A stretch of 13,726 bases of DNA from Candidatus Rifleibacteriota bacterium (GTDB taxonomy: Bacteria > Riflebacteria > Ozemobacteria > Ozemobacterales > Ozemobacteraceae), in NCBI GenBank assembly GCA_022704885.1, contig JAKJFO010000110.1, forward strand, positions 1 through 13,726. The letters are read 5' to 3'. Made by a program: the position numbers and the translations under genes. Positions within the stretch are counted from its first letter, which is position 1. The number at the start of each line of letters is the position of its first letter. Positions 7,401 to 13,077 of this stretch are shown here, piece by piece. Below the pieces are notes generated by a model. It ran no database searches, had not been told where the DNA came from, and worked only from the letters and a program-made list of their open reading frames with translations.

Positions 7401-7816
7401 AAGGACTTTTCGACGGTTTCATCATCAAGCCCGTCAGTCTGCTCAGACTTTTTTCTGAAGCTGGTCGGTTTCTCAAACATGCCGCTGCCCCGGAAATATT
7501 AAGGGATACTGAATTCAAGCTGCCTCCTGAAGCTTTTGAACAGCTGTCAAACCCGTGGAAACTCTGCGAAATTGTGGCAAAAGAGTTCATGAGCGGATTC
7601 ATGCACAGCGACAATGCGATACTGATTGACGAAATGGCCGATCTGGCAGAGCGGGTCAGGCATGCTTCGATCGCTCACTCGTTCAATATTCTGACGCTGG
7701 AAGTCGAAGCACTCATTGGCGGTCTGCAGAACTACGACATAACCGCCATAAAGCAAAGTCGCAGCCGCATAAACCAGATTTTCACTCAGCTGCTCAAGGT
7801 TTATTCGAGGCGCTGA
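4427..7816 (+). CDS. Membrane hybrid sensor histidine kinase (HAMP-PAS x3-HisKA-HATPase-REC)
   Basis: A 1129-residue inner-membrane sensor kinase. TM1 is about residues 31-53, a periplasmic sensor region about 54-167, TM2 about 168-191, and a HAMP-like linker about 192-245. Three PAS-like domains follow at about 246-372, 381-497 and 505-632, each ending in a PAC-type 'DxTDK/DISD' block. HisKA has phospho-acceptor His659 in SMSHEIRTPLSAIIGYSELL (codon 6401-6403). The HATPase has its N box at Asn776 in INLVSNAIKF, G1 DTGVGID (809-815) and G2 FGGTGLGLAI (835-844). The receiver domain (about 900-1017) has acidic Asp906/Asp907, phospho-acceptor Asp950, Thr980 and Lys1001. A helical tail (about 1030-1129) lacks an Hpt histidine motif. 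The GTG start is supported by AGGGGA at 4415-4420, 6 nt upstream. No partner response regulator is adjacent and the signal is unknown. Confidence 0.95.
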   Translation: MFTDSQQDQSSIKTESGVKLSRLNSFRSLKLRFIIYSITAMLLGAGIVTFLTTSYAHSSFEQHYQKHVSQLVSEHVEELRMVILSGQSENLDALLAKIAGALDADSLRLMDESGVVISAYSGSNREYRMPSVSYRHEFQVTDKDGKTGKWLIRVRIRPNALSGLVDNFMLYQLLVIFIMSAAAVVGIAFALEITIGKRIRSLNDSLQNAAGTDTVISSAEGLQDEFSEIDGQVNKLVQVARQQQARLSIFAETADMVCFTVNLTDESVIMVGDSKKLLGVEPARLAKVNDLIELMPASEEARLRQKWFSLRTALLSGQRAAGQSDSSWQLRNLRGINADRDAGENWIRVVLSWRGGDDAFVYGVITDATDKKMSETVLQVELEKFRSIYMNLPVGLWRSYNDRFISMNQAMAQILGYTSPAEAIEMVQSIGHQLYITPVDRSFFFDELRKRDQMRSLEMKFRRANGELFWAAVYGRVFYENGREYCEGCFIDITDKRLAEDKLRMNEEILRQSIESGDIVVWQFEPVGEKFLLLGAVKRLLGESLIADTSFRDFCKILHPDDMQAFKAYFDRSRRGDISKGPWSLDFRICLLNPEKKTEVRGLRILSSAESLLSGTQKVVRGVLVDISDLIKAEQMRKSGEELRVEGMNTAELFTSMSHEIRTPLSAIIGYSELLAPITENARAQQYASSIIAAGRSLINIINSISDLVRLESGRVELIEGPLNPMDLVAEVDSMFSEEAERKGLEFWTQVDSEVPAVILSDEARIREILINLVSNAIKFTNQGSVGVRVALGHSSHQNLINLLITVEDTGVGIDCDDPEQIFDPLYRRKFQNRFGGTGLGLAICRRLVELLNGTVKVKTEPGRGTRFDIILREIKIPERAKKQTAADASRKGIMRFAGQKIMVADDTASNRELIAEAMKNAGLNVICASDGNEAVELAKKEQPELIFMDLRMPQKDGVCAAKELRCITGLASVPIIAVTATNSFAELEELKGLFDGFIIKPVSLLRLFSEAGRFLKHAAAPEILRDTEFKLPPEAFEQLSNPWKLCEIVAKEFMSGFMHSDNAILIDEMADLAERVRHASIAHSFNILTLEVEALIGGLQNYDITAIKQSRSRINQIFTQLLKVYSRR

Positions 7817-8324
7817 CAAAAGCTTTGACGAATTCCCGCTGTTCATCTGTTTCGGGGCTGCTGGAAAAACGCGCCGCATTACTTGCGCGGAAAAGCTTCG
7901 CCAGTTCAGTCAAAGCCGCTTCGCTGTCATAGCCCTGCGTTTTCAGCCAGCAGCCAACAACGGTGCCAGTTCGGCCAATCCCGCCCCGGCAATGCAGATA
8001 TAGACGCCGACCTCTTTCCAGCAGTTGATTGATGCAGTCTGTCAGTTGCTGCATCTCTGCCAGCGAAGGGATCGAGTAATCGATAATGGCGAATCGGTAA
8101 TATTCAATATCTTTACTGGTAATTTTTGCCAGAACCGGCTGATAATGAACGAGTTCGTCTTCTTCTGTCAGATCGATGAAAGCGTCGATACCGTTGTCGA
8201 GCAGGCTGTGCAGGAATTCGTGCGGGTTGTCGATGCCGGGGTTGTAGGGAAAGCCTCCGGCCAGAAAACGACCTGGAATTACCCAGTAACACCGGCCCGG
8301 CAGGGCGGGACTGCTATGTTTCAT
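7794..8324 (-). CDS. Cysteine-based protein-tyrosine/dual-specificity phosphatase
   Basis: A 176-residue protein with the CX5R catalytic signature HCRGGIGRTG: nucleophile Cys112 and phosphate-binding Arg118. A candidate general acid, Asp82, lies in IIDYSIPS. The N-terminal block YWVIPGRFLAGGFPYNPG is typical of the bacterial dual-specificity-like tyrosine phosphatase family. No signal peptide is seen, so it is probably cytoplasmic. Its substrate, phosphotyrosine protein or another phosphomonoester, cannot be read from sequence. The start is supported by GGGAG (complement of 8332-8336), 7 nt upstream. The gene converges on the hybrid kinase gene and overlaps its 3' end by 23 bp, so strong co-expression in both directions is unlikely without antisense interference. 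Confidence 0.9.
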   Translation of the reverse strand: MKHSSPALPGRCYWVIPGRFLAGGFPYNPGIDNPHEFLHSLLDNGIDAFIDLTEEDELVHYQPVLAKITSKDIEYYRFAIIDYSIPSLAEMQQLTDCINQLLERGRRLYLHCRGGIGRTGTVVGCWLKTQGYDSEAALTELAKLFRASNAARFSSSPETDEQREFVKAFVSASNKP

Positions 8325-8459
8325 GCTGGTTCTCCCGTCACAGTATGTTTGCTATAATTTAACAGAACATCTGCATGGCGGGCCACAAAAAAACTGCAAG
8401 CCAGGGCGGAATCTGATACATTGTTGTCAGAAGTTTAGCCGGTTTGCGGGACGATGATC

Positions 8460-9086
8460 ATGAAACGCCATGCTCTGTTGTTGATGATGCTCAGCCTGTG
8501 TCTCACGGGCTTTGCCGCCTTTGACACGGCTCCTTACGAAGCGTCCGGGTCGCCGATAGCATCGATGTCTGCCGATTTTTTTTATCCGCCGTATTTTCGC
8601 GAAACTGACGGTCTGACTTTGCGCAATCTCAGGCAGGAAATCAGATTTCGCATGGAATTCTTTGCCGGGTTGCGTCCTGAAGCTCGTTACATGAACTGTT
8701 TCAAAATGCAGAAAAGAATCGTGCGGGCATTGGAGCGTTATCAGGCTGCCGGAAAACAGCCTGTTCTGCGGCAGCTCGACGACAACCTGCTTTTCAATGC
8801 AGAGTCGCCACTTGAAGAATTTCTCAGGCCGATGCCGGTACCGCCGACTACGCGCTGTATTTATAAGTCTGCTGGTGACCTTGCTGGTGAGGGCATGGTA
8901 TATTGCGTTTACCACGGGCCAGTGAACGATTCAGCTGTATATCGAAAGTATGAGCACAGATTTGTCGCCGAAAAGCCTTTCTTTACAGCTTTTGATTTTG
9001 TGGAACTGCTGATTTTTTCACCGGTGCTGATCATTCTGCCGGTAACCTGGCTGATCATGCGCAAAGTTCTCGAAAAAGGTCGCTGA
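8460..9086 (+). CDS. Exported single-pass membrane protein with one cysteine-rich pilin-associated module
   Basis: A 208-residue protein of no family I can name. Residues about 1-20 (MKRHALLLMMLSLCLTGFAA) form a signal peptide. Residues about 180-200 (FVELLIFSPVLIILPVTW core) form a C-terminal TM helix followed by a basic tail, so the middle should face the periplasm. Residues 80-153 carry the module also found twice in the minus-strand gene ending at 11398. Cys80 begins C-x3-QK-x4-A-x-E-x-Y. Cys133 follows, then GDLAGEGMVYCVYHG, which aligns without gaps to GDLAENGRIKCNVHG there. The ATG at 8460 is preferred over 8454 because CGGGA (8447-8451) lies 8 nt before it and only 2 nt before 8454. 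A TATAAT (8353-8358) lies upstream but has no good -35. Function is unknown. Confidence 0.72.
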   Translation: MKRHALLLMMLSLCLTGFAAFDTAPYEASGSPIASMSADFFYPPYFRETDGLTLRNLRQEIRFRMEFFAGLRPEARYMNCFKMQKRIVRALERYQAAGKQPVLRQLDDNLLFNAESPLEEFLRPMPVPPTTRCIYKSAGDLAGEGMVYCVYHGPVNDSAVYRKYEHRFVAEKPFFTAFDFVELLIFSPVLIILPVTWLIMRKVLEKGR

Positions 9087-9096
9087 ATAATGGCGG

Positions 9097-9125
9097 TTGA
9101 AATTGACGGGCTTTTTCAATAAGAT
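9097..9125 (+). promoter_or_regulatory. Candidate promoter for the MFS exporter gene
   Basis: TTGAAA (9097-9102), a 17-bp spacer and TAAGAT (9120-9125). Initiation would be near 9132, at the base of the hairpin described next, so the hairpin would be transcribed nearly or fully as the 5' end. Confidence 0.4.
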
Positions 9126-9129
9126 AGAG

Positions 9130-9153
9130 CGGGCCTGAAATGGCGCGTTTTTT
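9130..9153 (+). terminator. Possible intrinsic terminator or attenuator before the MFS gene
   Basis: CGGGCC (9130-9135) pairs with GGCGCG (9142-9147) with one internal G-G mismatch around a 6-nt loop, and T6 follows (9148-9153). It could end the transcript of the upstream exported-protein gene. Because the only decent MFS promoter lies upstream of it, it might instead attenuate the MFS gene. The stem is short and imperfect. Confidence 0.4.
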
Positions 9154-9179
9154 GAGTTTACGAATTGGCGGACCAGTTA

Positions 9180-10466
9180 ATGCACAGCAAAAGACCCTTT
9201 CTGTTCGCACATCAGCAGTTTTTCAGGCTCTGGCTCGGGCAGGTAACCAGTCAGGCCGGCACCAGAGTTTATCAGATAGCCATAGTCTGGTGGATTCTCT
9301 CAATCAGCGCTGAACACAGCGGTTTTGCTCTTGGTACTTTCATGGTTGCCGGAGCCTTGCCGTCACTTCTATTCTTCAGACTCATCGGCAGAGTAGTCGA
9401 TCGCATGCCGGCAAAATTCATGCTGGTATCCTGCGATCTGACATCGGCAGCACTGATGGGCTATGTTGCCTGGTGTCTCAGCAACGGTACGCTGACCCTT
9501 GGGGCAGCTTACCTGTTCGGCTTTCTCATTGCCGTTGCCGAAGGCTTTTTCAACCCGGCCATCACCAAATGTCTGCCCAGCCTGGTTTCGGCTGAAGATC
9601 TCGAACAGGCAGTCGCGTATCAGGCTTCCAGCCAGTATCTTGCCAGTTTTGGCGGGTCGGTACTTGGTGCCATGCTCATCGCCTGGCTCGGAATTCCTCT
9701 GCTGGTGCTGCTCAATGCCATCACTTATGTCTTTTCGGCCCTCATCGAGATGACTCTGGTGTTTCCCGAATCGTCTGCGGCTGCCGAAACTGCCGTCGAC
9801 AACGCCCCGTCTGATGCGGCTGCCGGGCGGAATTCGTCCGATACTGTGGCGGTGGCTGATGACAAGGCTGTGTGGCAGAAGTTTCCTCTGTTGAAGCAGT
9901 TGCTTGCCGGCTTTGGCCTGGTTAACTTTTTTGCTACGCCGACTCTGGTAATAGTACCGCTCTACGTGCAGAAGAGTCTGCATGGAAGCGCTTCGCTGAT
10001 GGGGCTGCTTGAAGCTTCCCTGTGGGTCGGCATTCTTCTTGGCACTTTTTCGGCAGCCCTTATCAGGAGCCAGGGTAGAACGATCCGCTTGGGAGCTTTC
10101 AGTATGCTGATCTACGGTGGCAGCATGATTCTGCCGGGTCTGCTGATAAACCAGTGGGGATTTGGGCTGGCTCTGATTCTGGCTGGTGCTTCACTTGGTA
10201 TTACCAACGTTAAGTTCGTGACTCTCTTTCAAAAAGTGGTTCCAGAGCAGGTTAAGGGCCGCTTTTTTGCTGCCATGCAGGCGATTATCGGCTTTTCATT
10301 TCCAGTTGCTTATCTGGTGTTCGGCTATCTCGGCGACCTGATGACTCCTGACCGGCTCTGCCTGGTGCAGTCTGTCGGCATTATTGCCGTAGCCATCTGG
10401 TTCTATCACCTGGCTGCCGGCGAGGCAACTCTGGTCGCCTATGCCGAGGCATCGGAAAGAGCATGA
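9180..10466 (+). CDS. MFS transporter, DHA3/MefA-like putative exporter
   Basis: A 428-residue inner-membrane protein with about 10-12 hydrophobic helices. The N-terminal block FFRLWLGQVTSQAGTRVYQI is characteristic of the DHA3 (MFS_3) drug/siderophore-export group. Motif-A-like GRVVDRMPAKFML follows TM2. AEGFFNPAITKCLPSLV lies in the TM4-5 area, with LVPE/ISAED-type loop residues after it. The central cytoplasmic loop (about 198-232) is a low-complexity Ala/Ser/Asp-rich insert joining the two six-helix halves. The substrate is unknown; antibiotic or siderophore efflux is only a family-level suggestion. The ATG at 9180 is preferred over TTG at 9165 because GGCGGA (9167-9172) lies 7 nt upstream. 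The next gene follows after 24 bp and may be co-transcribed. Confidence 0.88.
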   Translation: MHSKRPFLFAHQQFFRLWLGQVTSQAGTRVYQIAIVWWILSISAEHSGFALGTFMVAGALPSLLFFRLIGRVVDRMPAKFMLVSCDLTSAALMGYVAWCLSNGTLTLGAAYLFGFLIAVAEGFFNPAITKCLPSLVSAEDLEQAVAYQASSQYLASFGGSVLGAMLIAWLGIPLLVLLNAITYVFSALIEMTLVFPESSAAAETAVDNAPSDAAAGRNSSDTVAVADDKAVWQKFPLLKQLLAGFGLVNFFATPTLVIVPLYVQKSLHGSASLMGLLEASLWVGILLGTFSAALIRSQGRTIRLGAFSMLIYGGSMILPGLLINQWGFGLALILAGASLGITNVKFVTLFQKVVPEQVKGRFFAAMQAIIGFSFPVAYLVFGYLGDLMTPDRLCLVQSVGIIAVAIWFYHLAAGEATLVAYAEASERA

Positions 10467-10490
10467 AACGAGGGTTATCGGAGGTAAGAC

Positions 10491-11333
10491 ATGAATGATC
10501 GCGTCGCCACTTCAGAAGGTCTGGCTCGAATGCATCTGTTCAGATACTGGCATTCTGGAGAGTTTGAGGTTTTCATCGATGCAAAGCCGGTAACGATAAC
10601 CTGTGCAGCCGGCTCTAATATTTCGCAGCAGGATGCTGAAGCGCAATGTGTGGCAAAGGCCAATCTCGTGCAGGGCCTTATCGATGGCAATTGTGAACGT
10701 GACAGCTCTTATGAAAAGCCGGTAAGAGAAGAGATCACTCACGAGATCGACGAACGCAACATCGTGACTCGTAATCGCTATGGCGCGCTGGTTCTCAACA
10801 GCTGTTCGCTGAACATATTCGATATCGATGATTACAAGCGCTCGTTCTGGGAAGCCATCGGCTTCGGCGGCAAAAGAGACAAAAAAGCCGTTATTGTCGA
10901 AAATCTGCGTAAGCTGTTTGAAACTCGCCGTCAGGACAATACCAGCTGGCGCATTTATGAGACCTGCAAAGGCATCAGGCTGATCGTAGTCGGTCAGTAT
11001 CTCGACCCGAAATCGCCGGTTTTCGAACGGTTCAGCCGTGAAATCAACGCTGACGCACTCTATACGCTTTTATGCACAAAACAGAACTGCTATCGGGCGC
11101 GTCTGACGCCAAAACCGCATCGTCTGCATCTCGAACGCCTCAAATTTCTCTGCCCGCTTCCCGAGGATATCGAGGGAAAATACGCGCAATGGCTGAAAGA
11201 ATACGAGCGGCAGTCGAAGAACTACGCAGTCTGTCGACTGCTCGATACTCTGGGAACCAGTTTCGACGAGAATCCGATAGTTGAATTCCATGACCGTGTC
11301 TGCTGCAGCAGCATGCATCTGCCGCTCGCCTGA
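10491..11333 (+). CDS. Conserved hypothetical protein with NRYGALVLNS / FDIDD motif
   Basis: A 280-residue, apparently soluble cytoplasmic protein without signal peptide or TM helix. I do not recognise a named domain. Blocks that look family-conserved are RNRYGALVLNSCSLNIFDID (residues 94-113), SWRIYETCKGIRLIVVGQYL (152-171), the charged block CYRARLTPKPHRLHL (200-214) and the C-terminal CRLLDTLGTSF plus FHD (266-268). I recall similar uncharacterised bacterial proteins with the order 'LVLNS-x-DID ... RxTxxG.RLL ... CFRARLTPKP'. The acidic D-I-D-D after a hydrophobic strand resembles a metal-binding acidic pair, such as motif I of archaeo-eukaryotic primases, but this is speculation. The start has a near-perfect Shine-Dalgarno, GGAGGTAA (10480-10487), suggesting strong translation. 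It probably shares a transcript with the MFS gene. Confidence 0.78.
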   Translation: MNDRVATSEGLARMHLFRYWHSGEFEVFIDAKPVTITCAAGSNISQQDAEAQCVAKANLVQGLIDGNCERDSSYEKPVREEITHEIDERNIVTRNRYGALVLNSCSLNIFDIDDYKRSFWEAIGFGGKRDKKAVIVENLRKLFETRRQDNTSWRIYETCKGIRLIVVGQYLDPKSPVFERFSREINADALYTLLCTKQNCYRARLTPKPHRLHLERLKFLCPLPEDIEGKYAQWLKEYERQSKNYAVCRLLDTLGTSFDENPIVEFHDRVCCSSMHLPLA

Positions 11334-11345
11334 TCTTTGGTCGCT

Positions 11346-11383
11346 AAAAAAGACAGGCCACAGCGAATCCGCCGTGGCCTGTC
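11346..11383 (-). terminator. Strong intrinsic terminator for the minus-strand exported-protein gene
   Basis: Perfect 10-bp arms GACAGGCCAC (11352-11361) and GTGGCCTGTC (11374-11383). After one A-C mismatch the stem continues with GCG/CGC closed by a 4-nt loop. On the minus strand the stem is immediately followed by six T (complement of 11346-11351), 15 bp beyond the stop codon of the gene ending at 11398. On the plus strand it is followed only by GTCTT, so it may also act weakly on the convergent gene ending at 11333. Confidence 0.9.
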
Positions 11384-11397
11384 GTCTTAAACAGCAG

Positions 11398-12936
11398 TTA
11401 CCAGTCTACTGAGCCGTGAACATTGCATTTGATTCTGCCGTTTTCGGCAAGATCGCCGTCGGCGCTGTATGTGCCGCCATCAGGGCAAACCGGCGCTGAT
11501 TTCAGATACTTTCCGTCGAGAAGCGCCTGGATGTTTAATTCGTGCAGCATCTTCTCGTTGTCCATGTTATACATTTCGGTTGCACCAAGCAATACGCGCT
11601 GGTTGGCCAGACATGCATTTTTGCGGGCGTTATCGCGTGCCTTCTTGAAATTGGGAATCGCAATGGCGGCAAGAACTCCGACCACAGCGGTGCCAACCAG
11701 TATCTGCTCGTTTTCGGTCTGTTTAACAGAAACACCGAGCCATGGTGCGCGGTCGACGTTAGTGAGAGCCGCAAACAGTTTTTTAACGGTTTCGATGCGG
11801 GCGTCGCCTTTGTTTTGTGACAGCTGCTGTTCAAGCATTTTTAGGTTGTCCTGCAGCATTTCCTTGAATTGCTGCCTGGTTGGCTCATCTTTGACTGCAA
11901 CTGCCAGAAGCATACCTTCCGTGTCGGCAAAAATACGCGCACGTGTAATGTGCTGCAGGCGAGGGTCAGGCAACTGACTTGCTACATCGACTTTAGGCAA
12001 TGGCTTTGCCGGACCATCATGCTTTTTGAGATCGTTGACCGTGTTATGAATGGAACAGCAGATTTCGCCGTCCTGCATCAGGTCGCCGCGCGCCGAATAA
12101 GTGCCGCCGTCCGGGCATGTCATCGGCTCTTTGAGATACTGTCCCTTAACCAGTTCGCTTACGTTCAGATCAGACAGTCCCTTTGCGTTGTCCATGTTAT
12201 ACATCTCGGTGGCGGCCAGCATCACCCGCATATTGGCTGCACAGGTTTTTTCGCTGGTCGATGTCGATCGCTGCTGATGTAGAGTGAGAACGCTCTCGAT
12301 CACCGACTGCACGTCAACTTCGATTGCCAGATGCTGATCGGGCGAGGTAACGCGTTTGTGGTAGGCCTGCCAGCTTTCGCCGAGCTTTGCCGGCGCTGCT
12401 GCAACCTTCCCGATGACGATGCGCTCGCTGTTGATCTCGACGGGCAGAGCCATGCCAGGCACGTCAAACCTGATAACATTGTCTTTGGGGGTAAAGTCGA
12501 CTCCCTGCGTGTTGGGCGAAGATTTGAGGAATTCAGCGATTTTGTCTGGCTTGATGCTGGCTTCGATGACAACTTTGGGCTGCAGGTCTTTCGAGACCGA
12601 AACCCAGACGCCGCCGGTCGGAATGAAAACCCCATCGTTGTGCCACTTCTCGATGGCTTCGTTGAGTTTTGCGATCGACAGATCTTTGCCAAACGGGCTC
12701 TCGGCGGCTATGGTGCCCAGCATCTGTTCTACCTGTTGTTTGGTATTGGGGTCAGCCGTCTTATCGAAATTTCTGACCTGCTCTCTCACTACATTGTAGG
12801 CTTTGCCCAGGTTGAAATAGATTACGCCGATACTTTCGTTCTCGATAACATTGAGGCCAAAGCTCGCTAAAACCGCTCCCTGACTTGACAGCAGGATGAC
12901 AGCAACCAGAATCGACACCATAAAACTTTTTCTCAT
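11398..12936 (-). CDS. Exported protein with two cysteine-rich modules and an internal type-IV-pilin-like helix
   Basis: A 512-residue protein with a signal peptide at about residues 1-25 (MRKSFMVSILVAVILLSSQG, then AVLAS). Residues about 26-225 form an alpha/beta domain of unknown family, somewhat like DUF3352-type extracytoplasmic proteins (weak). Module A (232-298) has Cys232, Cys274, Cys293/294 and His297. A mixed region spans 299-405. A pilin-like hydrophobic segment (412-430, ILVGTAVVGVLAAIAIPNF) is followed by KKARDNARKNA. Module B (442-508) has Cys442, Cys484, Cys504 and His507. The segment resembles residues 6-24 of type IV pilins but lacks the G|F prepilin cleavage site and Glu5 (Gln here). 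The start was chosen because GGGGAG (complement of 12943-12948) lies 6 nt upstream; a Met 8 codons further up lacks this support. A strong terminator follows. Export is likely; function is unknown. Confidence 0.83.
   Translation of the reverse strand: MRKSFMVSILVAVILLSSQGAVLASFGLNVIENESIGVIYFNLGKAYNVVREQVRNFDKTADPNTKQQVEQMLGTIAAESPFGKDLSIAKLNEAIEKWHNDGVFIPTGGVWVSVSKDLQPKVVIEASIKPDKIAEFLKSSPNTQGVDFTPKDNVIRFDVPGMALPVEINSERIVIGKVAAAPAKLGESWQAYHKRVTSPDQHLAIEVDVQSVIESVLTLHQQRSTSTSEKTCAANMRVMLAATEMYNMDNAKGLSDLNVSELVKGQYLKEPMTCPDGGTYSARGDLMQDGEICCSIHNTVNDLKKHDGPAKPLPKVDVASQLPDPRLQHITRARIFADTEGMLLAVAVKDEPTRQQFKEMLQDNLKMLEQQLSQNKGDARIETVKKLFAALTNVDRAPWLGVSVKQTENEQILVGTAVVGVLAAIAIPNFKKARDNARKNACLANQRVLLGATEMYNMDNEKMLHELNIQALLDGKYLKSAPVCPDGGTYSADGDLAENGRIKCNVHGSVDW
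11413..11613 (-). repeat. Cysteine module copy B (C-terminal)
   Basis: Encodes C-LANQRVLLGATEMYNMDN, then YLK, CPDGGTYSADGDL, and C-NVHG. It is homologous to copy A at a 630-bp offset, with the same 67-residue length. A 19-bp identical DNA stretch is shared (11556-11574 and 12186-12204), supporting internal duplication. Confidence 0.85.
12043..12243 (-). repeat. Cysteine module copy A (central)
   Basis: Encodes C-AANMRVMLAATEMYNMDN, then YLK, CPDGGTYSARGDL, and CC-SIHN. It has the same layout as copy B but one extra Cys, and the final HG has become HN. Unlike copy B it is not preceded by a pilin-like helix. Confidence 0.85.
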
Positions 12937-12942
12937 CGTTCG

Positions 12943-12948
12943 CTCCCC
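12943..12948 (-). promoter_or_regulatory. Ribosome-binding site deciding the start of the exported module protein
   Basis: On the minus strand GGGGAG lies 6 nt before the ATG at 12936-12934. The upstream in-frame ATG at 12960 reads through this sequence as Gly-Glu and would place charged residues before the signal peptide. Confidence 0.75.
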
Positions 12949-12996
12949 TTTCGGTACCATGCCCGTAAAACATTGCCGGCCTTGAATTCGGCAGTC

Positions 12997-13002
12997 AGTA
13001 TA
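12997..13002 (-). promoter_or_regulatory. Possible -10 element for the exported module protein gene
   Basis: The minus strand reads TATACT about 60 bp upstream of the start codon. No convincing -35 lies 16-18 bp before it (TTCGGC is the best). This falls within the 141-bp divergent spacer toward the propeller gene. Confidence 0.25.
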
Positions 13003-13077
13003 CCTTTCACTTTAGTCCTGCCGAACTGTTTTGTCTATCTGCCTTTTCTGCACGATACCTTTTCATTACGACAGGAT

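Noticed and set aside
7516..7813. C-terminal tail of the hybrid kinase as an Hpt domain
   Set aside because: No H-x-[LI]-K-G motif. The histidines present (RHASIAHSF) lack the following Lys-Gly.
9369..9983. 204-codon minus-strand frame inside the MFS gene
   Set aside because: Its translation is highly polar and family-less, and it is antisense to clear transmembrane coding sequence.
11352..11383. 10-bp inverted repeat as a transposon end or attachment site
   Set aside because: It has a hairpin with a T6 tract on the minus strand just past a stop codon, which is explained fully by an intrinsic terminator.
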